From Gammaproteobacteria bacterium (GTDB taxonomy: Bacteria > Pseudomonadota > Gammaproteobacteria > SZUA-140), in the NCBI GenBank assembly GCA_021648525.1, contig JAKISP010000041.1, positions 1 through 36,018 of the forward strand: DNA of 36,018 nt, written 5' to 3'. Below, piece by piece: positions 7,782 to 15,132 of this stretch. Within the stretch, counting starts at the first letter, position 1; each line of letters opens with the position of its first letter. A model generated the notes under the pieces. That model did no database searches. It saw only the letters and a program-made list of their open reading frames with translations, and was not told the DNA's origin. The position numbers were made by a program, and so were the translations under genes.

Positions 7782-9024
7782 GAAATGTATCTGCGAGGAG
7801 ACCCAGCGCCATTTCCTCGAACGGGCGTTTGGTCGTCTCAAGTTGAAAGGGGCACAGCGAGAACTGTTGCTCTCCTCATTTCGAGAGACACGGATTACCG
7901 TGCCGGTGACGCTGCGCCATAACGGTGAAAACAGGCTGCACACCTTTCAGGGTTACCGCGTGCAACACAACCATGCGCGTGGACCTTTCAAGGGTGGGCT
8001 GCGTTACCATCCTGACGTTAACATGGGGGAGATCCGTGCGTTGGCGCAGTTGATGACCTGGAAAACAGCACTGGTGGATATTCCTTTTGGCGGTGCTAAA
8101 GGGGGCATTTCTGTTGACCCACTGCAGCTAAACGAGACCGAGCTGGAGGAACTCTCCAGACGTTTTTGTCAGAAGATGGCCCCGATTATCGGCGTGCATG
8201 ATGACATCCCAGCACCTGATATCGGCACCAACCCACAGGTGATGGCATGGATGCTGGATGAGTACAGCAAAACTCACGGTTTCAGAACAGCGATTGTTAC
8301 GGGTAAACCGTTAGAGTTAGGGGGAAGTGCCGGGCGGCTTGAAGCAACGGGTTATGGCGTGGCGCATCTGACTCACAAAGCGGCTGAAGATATCTCATTA
8401 AAACCTGAGCAGAGCCGGGTTGTGATTCAGGGCTTTGGTAATGTTGGTTCCCATACCGCAATCGCACTCGCGAGCAAAGGGTACAAAATTATCGCACTTT
8501 CAGATGTCAACGGCGGTGTGATGAATGAAGCGGGTATTTCGATAGATCATGCGTTGGCACATGTCGCCGACAACGGCACCTTGATGGGGCTGCACGGGGC
8601 TTCGCCGATTAGCAATGCAGAGCTGCTTGAATTGTCCTGTGAAATTTTGGTGCCCGCTGCTCTGGAGGGAACGATTACCTGTGACAACGTTGAAGCAATT
8701 CAGGCCCAGCTGATAGTAGAAGCCGCCAATATGCCGGTGACGCATCAGGCTGATGAGCGCTTGCAGCAACGTGGCATTGTGATCGTACCCGATCTGCTGG
8801 CTAATGTTGGCGGTGTACTCGCCTCCTATTATGAATGGGTACAGAATCTTCAGCAATTCCCGTGGGATCGCGAGACGGTACTGAGTCGCCTGGAAAACCG
8901 ACTCTCCCGTACCTATGATGCCGTAAACATCCTGGCGAGCGAGCGACAGATCAATCTGCGTTGTGCCGCTTATGAGCTGGCAATCAGGCGGGTCGAACAG
9001 GCCGTTCGATTGAGAGGGTTTTAA
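7771..9024 (+). CDS. Glu/Leu/Phe/Val dehydrogenase, probably glutamate dehydrogenase
   Basis: This 417-residue enzyme has the amino-acid dehydrogenase signature: GPFKGGLRYHPDVN, the catalytic Lys in PFGGAKGGI, the conserved DIPAPDIGTN, GRLEATGYGV, and the Rossmann motif QGFGNVGS. It probably interconverts glutamate and 2-oxoglutarate with NAD(P). I chose the ATG at 7771 with AAGGAG upstream; the in-frame GTG at 7741 is less likely. It overlaps the CFA gene. Lying in a run that also contains a 2-oxoacid oxidoreductase, it could feed 2-oxoglutarate to that complex, but this is inference. Leucine or phenylalanine as substrate cannot be excluded. Confidence 0.92.
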   Translation: MIDKKCICEETQRHFLERAFGRLKLKGAQRELLLSSFRETRITVPVTLRHNGENRLHTFQGYRVQHNHARGPFKGGLRYHPDVNMGEIRALAQLMTWKTALVDIPFGGAKGGISVDPLQLNETELEELSRRFCQKMAPIIGVHDDIPAPDIGTNPQVMAWMLDEYSKTHGFRTAIVTGKPLELGGSAGRLEATGYGVAHLTHKAAEDISLKPEQSRVVIQGFGNVGSHTAIALASKGYKIIALSDVNGGVMNEAGISIDHALAHVADNGTLMGLHGASPISNAELLELSCEILVPAALEGTITCDNVEAIQAQLIVEAANMPVTHQADERLQQRGIVIVPDLLANVGGVLASYYEWVQNLQQFPWDRETVLSRLENRLSRTYDAVNILASERQINLRCAAYELAIRRVEQAVRLRGF

Positions 9025-9053
9025 ATACAGTTATCACACAAGGAGAAGCTAGC

Positions 9054-9347
9054 ATGATCAAAATAAAAAATGGGAAAACATTGCTGTCTATCGCACTGCT
9101 CTTCAGCATGGCATCGTTCACGGTGGCAGCTGAACTGGCGGGTGAAGCACTTTTTAAAAAGAAGTGTTCTCTATGCCATTCTATAGAGAAAAAGAAACTC
9201 GGTCCTGCGATTAAAACCATGAGCAGCGAAGCGGAAACTTTGCGTGCAGTCATCTTGAAAGGGAAGGGAATGATGCCTGGATTTGATGGAAAATTGACGA
9301 GTGCGCAGATCGATTCGCTGGTTGAATATCTGTTAGTAAACCAATAG
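9054..9347 (+). CDS. Small periplasmic cytochrome c
   Basis: The 97-residue product has a signal peptide (cut near VAA-EL) and one haem c site, CSLCH (Cys38, Cys41, His42). A Met pair at 73-74 in KGMMPGF could give the sixth ligand, and the terminal helix SLVEYLLVNQ fits a class I monohaem cytochrome. AAGGAG lies before ATG 9054. It sits directly upstream of the haem-porin gene and probably passes electrons in the periplasm, perhaps with that protein. Confidence 0.9.
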   Translation: MIKIKNGKTLLSIALLFSMASFTVAAELAGEALFKKKCSLCHSIEKKKLGPAIKTMSSEAETLRAVILKGKGMMPGFDGKLTSAQIDSLVEYLLVNQ

Positions 9348-9358
9348 GAGGGTTAGAC

Positions 9359-10549
9359 GTGAAAAATACTTACCACAATATAGAGTCCGTTGGCGTATCA
9401 AGGCGACCAGACACTGCTGTGATCTCTCTGGTATTGTTGATTATTGGCGTATTTTTTATTAACACCGCGCAGGCTGTTCCTGCCTTTGCGCGACAACATC
9501 AAACTGAATGCAGCAGCTGTCACAGTGCATGGCCGGCCTTGAATGCCACTGGGCGTATGTTCAAAGAGAGTGGTTATCGTTTCTCCAGAGACGAACAGCC
9601 AGGCTTTATGAACTGGGCTCAAGCCTTGCCAGTGAGCGCAATGATCAAGGCACGCCCCTATGAAAAAAGTGATAACGGAGATAAAAAACTACGGGCATTG
9701 CATGAAGTTGAAGTGATGGTTGCCGGAGCAATGGCCAACAATTTTTCTGGCTGGTTTGAACTAGAGGCCGAGGATGATGCGGGTTTTGATGTTGAAGTGA
9801 AGTCTGCCGCGCTTGGATACCACCCCAGCAAAGCCGTTAACCTGCGGGTCTCCTGGGGGGCTATCACAGGTAGCGACCCTTATGATGTCTATAGCAATGC
9901 CCGCAAACTGACCCGTAATCGTGCATCAGTGATTAATCAGCGATTTGGTGGTGCAGATGCGGGTGGACGTTTGCGCGATGCACGACAAAACATCACCCTC
10001 TACGGTCGTCCGGTTGACAAAATTTTTTACAGCCTGGGGATAAGTGGTGTTAAAGGCGATACTGAAGGTGAAGACAGTGATGCGCTGACCGCCCGTCTGG
10101 CGATGGATATTACACAGGAGATCATGGTTGGATTGATGACCATTAACGGGACTTGCAAAGCGACAAATACGAGCTGTGCTGTTGATCGTGACTTTAGCCG
10201 TACCGGTGTTGATGCCCAGGCCGATATCGGCAGTATCCGCCTGATGGGGGCGTTATTAAAAACTACCGACGACAATAGCATGGCAACGGTAGAAGAAGAT
10301 AACAATGCCATTTATGTTGAAGCTCGCTATACCTTCTCAGAAGGTGGACGTCCTACCTTCGTGCCATTGGTGCGTCTGGATAGTTACGAGAAAAATAACG
10401 GACAGGATGATTATGATGAGATTACGCTGCAAGCGGGTTACTATTTTACAGAAAATGCACGTGGTTTTATCGAGTACCTGGATGTGAGTGGTCCGACGTC
10501 AGCTAACGATGACAGTCTACTAACACTGCAAGTCGACATAGGCTTCTAA
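9359..10549 (+). CDS. Cyc2-like outer-membrane cytochrome-porin fusion
   Basis: The 396-residue product has a long signal sequence (cut near NTAQA), then VPAFARQHQTECSSCH with one CxxCH site (Cys51, Cys54, His55), followed by FKESGYRF. The remaining 330 residues show alternating polar/apolar strands and end in DIGF, a C-terminal Phe typical of outer-membrane barrels. A monohaem N-terminus plus a barrel is the layout of Cyc2, an outer-membrane electron conduit in iron oxidisers. The start is a GTG with AGGAGG upstream. It follows a small cytochrome c. The fold is inferred from pattern only; the electron donor or acceptor is unknown. Confidence 0.65.
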   Translation: MKNTYHNIESVGVSRRPDTAVISLVLLIIGVFFINTAQAVPAFARQHQTECSSCHSAWPALNATGRMFKESGYRFSRDEQPGFMNWAQALPVSAMIKARPYEKSDNGDKKLRALHEVEVMVAGAMANNFSGWFELEAEDDAGFDVEVKSAALGYHPSKAVNLRVSWGAITGSDPYDVYSNARKLTRNRASVINQRFGGADAGGRLRDARQNITLYGRPVDKIFYSLGISGVKGDTEGEDSDALTARLAMDITQEIMVGLMTINGTCKATNTSCAVDRDFSRTGVDAQADIGSIRLMGALLKTTDDNSMATVEEDNNAIYVEARYTFSEGGRPTFVPLVRLDSYEKNNGQDDYDEITLQAGYYFTENARGFIEYLDVSGPTSANDDSLLTLQVDIGF

Positions 10550-10657
10550 TCTGGGAAGCCTCTGAAAAAAGGCTAAAAAAGCTGGGTGGATAAGGCGTGT
10601 TTTCCGCCGAATCCTACCCGGCAATCCAACCTCTTTTGTCGTTTGGGGACGTACCAT

Positions 10658-11416
10658 ATGTTAGCGAAGCAGCGTGAAAAAATAGAGTCATGTTCAGGTG
10701 TTTGGTGTCGTTTTCACGATAGCCACCCGGAATATCTGGCGCGCCACTACTGGTGGGCTTACCTGTGGCGCTGGGGAGTCTGGTTTTTTGACCATCAACC
10801 GATCATCAATGCCATTCTTTTTGGTCAGTACAGGAGACTCTCCCAACGGGCGTTGCATGATTGTATGAGGGAGCGGCCAGAAGGGCGGATGTTACAGCTC
10901 ACCTGTGCTTACGGTAGCATGACGCCTTCGTTGCTCAAGGTGATGGACGATGAACTCTATCTGATGGATGTGGCGGAGATACAGCTCAGTGCCACCCGTA
11001 AAAAACTGACCGACGTGGATAACAAACGCCTGCTTTGCGCGCGCATGAACGCGGAGTCTCTTGCCTATGCTGACGATGCGTTTGCCACAGTTTTGATCTT
11101 TTTTCTACTGCATGAATTGCCGCCTGATGCACGGGAACGGACTATTAGCGAAGCGATACGAGTACTGCGACCTGGCGGCCGTTTTGTGATTACCGAGTAT
11201 GGGGCTTGCCCTGAAAAAAATCTGCTATGGCGGTTACCACTAACGCGTTTCATGTTACAGCGACTGGAACCATTTTTAGCGAGTTATTGGCAGGTGGATC
11301 TGCTTGCCATATTGGACAGGTATGCACGCACAGAAGGCAAGTTGATTCGGCAGGTGGATGAATTCCACTGCTTTGCTGATTTCTATCGCGTCTCTGTTTT
11401 TGAATTAGAGCAATAG
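10658..11416 (+). CDS. rquA: RquA-like rhodoquinone biosynthesis enzyme
   Basis: The 252-residue protein resembles RquA, which converts ubiquinone to rhodoquinone using S-adenosylmethionine as amino donor. Diagnostic features are HYWWAYLWRWGVWFFDHQ near residue 30, ILFGQYRRL with Tyr58, and a changed SAM motif (LQLTCAYGSMTP) in place of the usual E/DxGxGxG. Later motifs are LLHELPPDARERT and RVLRPGGRFVITEYG. Asp104 (LMDVAE) and Asp140 resemble acidic residues conserved in RquA. The start ATG 10658 has GGGGA upstream; the GTG at 10586 would add 24 residues. It lies between the cytochrome-porin gene and a membrane cytochrome gene. UbiE/UbiG-type methyltransferase is the alternative, but the degenerate motif I argues against it. 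Confidence 0.78.
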   Translation: MLAKQREKIESCSGVWCRFHDSHPEYLARHYWWAYLWRWGVWFFDHQPIINAILFGQYRRLSQRALHDCMRERPEGRMLQLTCAYGSMTPSLLKVMDDELYLMDVAEIQLSATRKKLTDVDNKRLLCARMNAESLAYADDAFATVLIFFLLHELPPDARERTISEAIRVLRPGGRFVITEYGACPEKNLLWRLPLTRFMLQRLEPFLASYWQVDLLAILDRYARTEGKLIRQVDEFHCFADFYRVSVFELEQ

Positions 11417-11430
11417 CGGGAGTCGCAATA

Positions 11431-12198
11431 ATGAATAAAAAAAACCAACCTGAAACATGTCCTACTATTGTGCCGAGGCACTTTTATAACTGCACCTTGA
11501 ACGAAAAGCTTTTATACACCTCCTTTTTGTTGTTGGCGGGGCTCGCCTACCTGATGGCGCTAACCTATCTCTATACTAGTTTCGAAGGGATTGATGGCGA
11601 ACCAGGACTGTCGGTTGAAGATGTTGCCGAGAACTACTATGGCAATCGCAGCGGTACACGATTGGAGTCGGCTCTGCGCGGCCCAATGGCTGGTTATATT
11701 GATACTGAGCATCGCAACCATATTGTTGAATGGCTGAAATCGGGTGCGCCAGAGTCGGACTATGTACGCCTTATTAAACCGATGCTTGATGAGAACTGTA
11801 TCGTTTGTCATAGCGAGGCTTCTGGCCTGCAGATTCCAGATCTTTCCAGTTATGAAGGAGTCAAGCAGGTGGCTAATATCGATACCGGTGTCTCGCTACA
11901 CAGCTTGATTAAGGTGTCGCATATCCACCTGTTTGGCATTGGTCTGGTTGCACTCTGCATTGGCTTGATATTTCGTTTCGCACTACTGCCTGGCTGGTTT
12001 CAGAATACGCTGACATTATTGCCATTCGTCGCTATTTTTGTCGATATTTCCGCCTGGTTTCTCACCAAATGGGATCCGACCTATGCCTATACCGTGATCA
12101 TTGCTGGTGGCCTGCTAGGGTTGTCGTGGGCGTTGCAGATTCTCATTTCTCTCTATCAAATCTGGTTCTTGCGCTGTCGAGTAAAACCACCTGTTTAA
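11431..12198 (+). CDS. Membrane-bound monohaem cytochrome c protein
   Basis: The 255-residue protein has one N-terminal transmembrane helix (about 30-50), a periplasmic domain with a single haem c motif CIVCH (Cys123, Cys126, His127), and three or more C-terminal helices (from about 165 on). The segment KVSHIHLFGIG carries two His that could serve as haem or metal ligands near the membrane. I do not recognise a named family; similar proteins are often annotated only as cytochrome c domain proteins. It follows rquA at 14 bp and precedes the 2-oxoacid oxidoreductase genes. A role in quinol-linked electron transfer is possible, but no reaction is shown by sequence. Confidence 0.75.
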   Translation: MNKKNQPETCPTIVPRHFYNCTLNEKLLYTSFLLLAGLAYLMALTYLYTSFEGIDGEPGLSVEDVAENYYGNRSGTRLESALRGPMAGYIDTEHRNHIVEWLKSGAPESDYVRLIKPMLDENCIVCHSEASGLQIPDLSSYEGVKQVANIDTGVSLHSLIKVSHIHLFGIGLVALCIGLIFRFALLPGWFQNTLTLLPFVAIFVDISAWFLTKWDPTYAYTVIIAGGLLGLSWALQILISLYQIWFLRCRVKPPV

Positions 12199-12219
12199 AG
12201 TATGAGGAGAAGGTAAGTC

Positions 12220-12801
12220 ATGACCATGGAAAATAAAAAAGTAACAGACTTGCGTGACATCCGTTTACACGGCCGCGGCGGTCAGGGCACCGTCTCTGCT
12301 GCTGCATTGCTGGCGCTTGCTGCGTTTGAAGATGGCTTTGAAAGTCAGGCGTTTCCAAAGTTTGGTTCTGAGCGGCGTGGTGCGCCGGTAGAAGCCTATG
12401 TGCGCATTAGCCACACCGTTATTCGTGCTCATAATCAGCTCTACAGACCTGATGCGGTGGTGATTCAAGATGCCGGCCTGCTGCGCTCAGAACCGTTGCT
12501 AGAGGGGTTAACCCCAGGTGGACTTATCGTATTGAACGCTGCTGAAAAACCTGAGGGTATTGATGACGATTTTCGCTGGGTCTGCCTGCCCGCGAGCCAG
12601 ATTGGTGAGCGCCATATTGGCCGCCCTTTGCCAAATACTGTTTTATTAGGTGCGTTGGCGGCGGCGACAGAGTGGGTGAGTCTGACGGCACTGGAGCAGG
12701 CGATAAGCAACCATCTTGCAAGCAAAGGTGAGGCAGTCGTGAAAGCGAATATTGAAGCGGTGCGTGAAGGTTATGAGCTCTCTAAACCTAATCCCCCCTA
12801 G
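12220..12801 (+). CDS. 2-oxoacid:acceptor oxidoreductase gamma subunit
   Basis: This 193-residue protein has the gamma-domain signature HGRGGQGTVSAA and FPKFGSERRGAPVEAY. The complex oxidises a 2-oxoacid with CoA to acyl-CoA, CO2 and reduced ferredoxin. The best-supported start is ATG 12220 with GAGGAGAAGG upstream. Its last codons (Pro-Pro) and stop TAG lie inside a CCCCCC/GGGGGG repeat element (12790-12825), so its C-terminus seems to have been trimmed or extended by that insertion. The alpha subunit gene starts 157 bp later, beyond a second copy of the element. Substrate (pyruvate, 2-oxoglutarate, phenylglyoxylate or other) is not decided by this subunit. Confidence 0.92.
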   Translation: MTMENKKVTDLRDIRLHGRGGQGTVSAAALLALAAFEDGFESQAFPKFGSERRGAPVEAYVRISHTVIRAHNQLYRPDAVVIQDAGLLRSEPLLEGLTPGGLIVLNAAEKPEGIDDDFRWVCLPASQIGERHIGRPLPNTVLLGALAAATEWVSLTALEQAISNHLASKGEAVVKANIEAVREGYELSKPNPP

Positions 12802-12825
12802 CCCCCCTTTGTTAAAGGGGGGGCT
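12790..12825. repeat. C-rich/G-rich palindromic repeat, copy 1
   Basis: AATCCCCCC is followed by a hairpin: AGCCCCCCTTT (12800-12810), loop GTT, AAAGGGGGGGCT (12814-12825). It contains the stop of the gamma subunit gene. It is related in opposite orientation to the element at 12891-12925 and in direct orientation to 16747-16785. Such CCCCCTTTG...AAAGGGGG elements occur widely as REP-like repeats. Confidence 0.75.
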
Positions 12826-12890
12826 GGTGGGTTAGCGGTGTTTTTTACCTTTCCCTTTGAGCAGGCGGGGGATTGGAGGTATTTTCTTTA

Positions 12891-12925
12891 CTTCCCCCTT
12901 TGAAAAAGGGGGATTGAGGGGGATT
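12891..12925. repeat. C-rich/G-rich palindromic repeat, copy 2 (inverted)
   Basis: The core hairpin is TCCCCCTTT, loop GAA, AAAGGGGGA (12893-12913), followed by TTGAGGGGGATT. Read on the minus strand it has the same order as copy 1, so the two copies face each other and bound a 136-bp segment, as a paired REP/MITE-like unit would. Confidence 0.75.
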
Positions 12926-12957
12926 GAATTTTGGAATTAAATAAAAGAGGTGGCAGC

Positions 12958-14151
12958 ATGAAACAACTCCTGGAAGGTTCACTGGCCGTAGCTGAGGCAG
13001 TGCGCTTGTGCCTGCCGCAGGTGGTGGCGGCCTATCCCATCACGCCGCAGACACACATCATCGAACGATTGGCTCAGCATGTGGCTAACGGTGAACTGGA
13101 GGCCGAGTTTATTAACGCTGAGAGTGAATTTGGTGCGGCTTCCATTGTGTTAGGCGCAGTGGCTGCCGGGGCGAGATCGTTTACTGCGACTGCTTCGCAA
13201 GGCTTGTTGCTAATGACAGAAGTGCTCTACAACATCGCCGGACTACGACTGCCGGTGGTGATGATTTGCGCCAACCGAGCGGTGGGTGCACCGATCAACA
13301 TTTTCAGTGACCACCAGGACAGCATGTCGGTACGCGATGCCGGTTGGGTTCAGCTCTATGTTGAGACCAATCAGGAAGCGGTAGATACCTTGATTCAGGC
13401 CTATCGCATTGCCGAGGCGTGTGGCCTGCCAGTGATGGTCTGTATGGATGGCTTTTTACTGACGCATACTTTTGAACCAGTGGATCTGCCAACACAAGCG
13501 ATGGTGGATGGTTTTCTGCCGCCCTTTCAATTTTCTCGTACCCTCGACCCAGTCCGTCCGATGACATTGGGCGGCGCTAGCGAAGCGGATAACTTTCAGG
13601 AATATCGCGCCGCCCAGCAGGCAGCAATGGAAGATGCGATGCCGGTGATCGAGGCATTTGATGCTGAATTTAACGAGCAGTTTGGCCGTGAACATGGAGG
13701 ATTGCTTCAACCCTGCCATCTGGATGGAGCAGAGACCGTGTTGCTGGGTATGGGTTCGCTGATGGGTGTGGTGCGCGATGTGGTCGATAAACTGCGTGAT
13801 CAGGGGCAGGCGGTGGGCGCGCTACGGCTGCGCTGTTTTCGCCCTTTTCCCGCTCAGGCGCTGGCGCGCTATCTGGCGTCTGCGAAGCGAATTATCGTGC
13901 TGGAGAAAGCAATTAGCATTGGTGCGGGCGGTATTGTTGCGGCCGAGCTGCGAGCCGCCTTGCATCAAGCGGGCATCACGACGCCAGTGGAAAGTGTGAT
14001 TGGTGGTTTGGGCGGGCGTGACTTGACCCCGGATGTGATCGAAGCGCTTTTTCAGAAATCGAGTGAGAATGAAGCAGGTGCAACTTTTCGGTTTGCGCCC
14101 GACCACAAATCCCTTACCAGGCAAAATGAGGAGGCCATGAATAATGGATAA
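12958..14151 (+). CDS. 2-oxoacid:acceptor oxidoreductase alpha subunit
   Basis: The 397-residue protein has the pyrimidine-domain features of the family: AAYPITPQTHIIERLA, FINAESEFGAAS, TATASQGLLLMTE, and a C-terminal domain with LGMGSLMG. It pairs with the beta subunit to hold thiamine diphosphate. ATG 12958 with AGAGGTGG upstream is preferred over the TTG at 12931. The stop overlaps the beta gene by eight bases. Order gamma-alpha-beta-GltD-like resembles the multi-subunit pyruvate and phenylglyoxylate oxidoreductases. The substrate remains open. Confidence 0.94.
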   Translation: MKQLLEGSLAVAEAVRLCLPQVVAAYPITPQTHIIERLAQHVANGELEAEFINAESEFGAASIVLGAVAAGARSFTATASQGLLLMTEVLYNIAGLRLPVVMICANRAVGAPINIFSDHQDSMSVRDAGWVQLYVETNQEAVDTLIQAYRIAEACGLPVMVCMDGFLLTHTFEPVDLPTQAMVDGFLPPFQFSRTLDPVRPMTLGGASEADNFQEYRAAQQAAMEDAMPVIEAFDAEFNEQFGREHGGLLQPCHLDGAETVLLGMGSLMGVVRDVVDKLRDQGQAVGALRLRCFRPFPAQALARYLASAKRIIVLEKAISIGAGGIVAAELRAALHQAGITTPVESVIGGLGGRDLTPDVIEALFQKSSENEAGATFRFAPDHKSLTRQNEEAMNNG

Positions 14152-15130
14152 TCGAGACCCTTTTCGCTATAACGTGTTGACCTCTGGTCATCGCGCCTGT
14201 TCTGGTTGCGGTGAGGCGATGGCGGCGCGGATGGTGACTGACCTGGTTGGCCCCGATGCGATCTACATTAACGCCACTGGCTGCCTGCAAGTTTTTACCA
14301 GTCACAATCAGCAGTCTGCCTGGCAGGCACCGTGGATTCATTCGGTCTTCGCCAATGCGGCTGCCGTGGCTTCGGGTGTTGAGGCTGCATTACGTATCAA
14401 AGGCAAAGAGACTCCCGTCGTAGTGCAAGCTGGTGACGGCGGAACATTCGACATCGGTTTGCAATGTCTCTCCGGCATGATTGAGCGTGGCCACGATGTA
14501 CTGTTTGTCTGCTATGACAACGAGGCCTATATGAACACTGGGGTGCAGCGTTCCGGCTCCACCCCCCATGCAGTGCGCACCAGCACCTCACCACCGGGTC
14601 AGTTTAGCCAGGGCAAGCAGGAACTGAAAAAAGATGTGATCTCGATTATCGCGGCTCACAACATGCCTTACGCAGCCACGGCCACGATTGCCTACTTTCC
14701 TGATCTCAAAGCCAAAGTCGAGAAGGCGATGCGCATTAAGGGGCCGCGTTTTCTGCAAATTTTATCGCCCTGCCCTTTGGGTTGGGCGCATGACAGCGCG
14801 TTGTCGGTAAGCGTCTCGCGATTGGCAGTGGAGACGGGGTTATTTCCATTGGTGGAGCTGGAGCATGGTGAACTCACTGGGGTGATGCGTCTGGCCGAGC
14901 AGAAACCCGTGGAGGAATACTTACGCCCACAGGGGCGCTTCAAACACCTGTTTGCTAACAAAGCGGGCGGGGTAGAGTTACGCCACCTGCAAGCGCTGGC
15001 CGATGCACGTATTCGCCGTTATGACCTGCTCAATGTCGATACGCAGTGGGACACCGAAACGGCGATGCAAAGCGAGCGTCACGGCCGGGGTGGGTACACC
15101 GTTTCATCTGCAGTCAGGGAGGTGAAATAA
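14144..15130 (+). CDS. 2-oxoacid:acceptor oxidoreductase beta subunit
   Basis: The 328-residue protein carries the thiamine-diphosphate/Mg binding motif QAGDGGTFDIG with the downstream YDNEAYMNTG segment, and an N-terminal SGHRACSGCGEAMAAR motif plus a later Cys (ATGCLQV), the typical cluster ligands of the beta subunit. LSPCPLGWAH near residue 210 fits the pyruvate-type family. It overlaps the alpha gene by eight bases, and the fused GltD-like subunit follows after two bases. Substrate not defined. Confidence 0.94.
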   Translation: MDNRDPFRYNVLTSGHRACSGCGEAMAARMVTDLVGPDAIYINATGCLQVFTSHNQQSAWQAPWIHSVFANAAAVASGVEAALRIKGKETPVVVQAGDGGTFDIGLQCLSGMIERGHDVLFVCYDNEAYMNTGVQRSGSTPHAVRTSTSPPGQFSQGKQELKKDVISIIAAHNMPYAATATIAYFPDLKAKVEKAMRIKGPRFLQILSPCPLGWAHDSALSVSVSRLAVETGLFPLVELEHGELTGVMRLAEQKPVEEYLRPQGRFKHLFANKAGGVELRHLQALADARIRRYDLLNVDTQWDTETAMQSERHGRGGYTVSSAVREVK

Positions 15131-15132
15131 TC

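Noticed and set aside
6966-7943. 325-residue minus-strand ORF
   Set aside because: It lies opposite the CFA-synthase-like and dehydrogenase genes, which have clear family motifs, and its own product shows no domain pattern.
10557-10574. AGCCT-N8-AGGCT hairpin after the cytochrome-porin gene
   Set aside because: The stem is only five bases and is followed by an A-run rather than a T-run on the coding strand, so it is not a convincing terminator.
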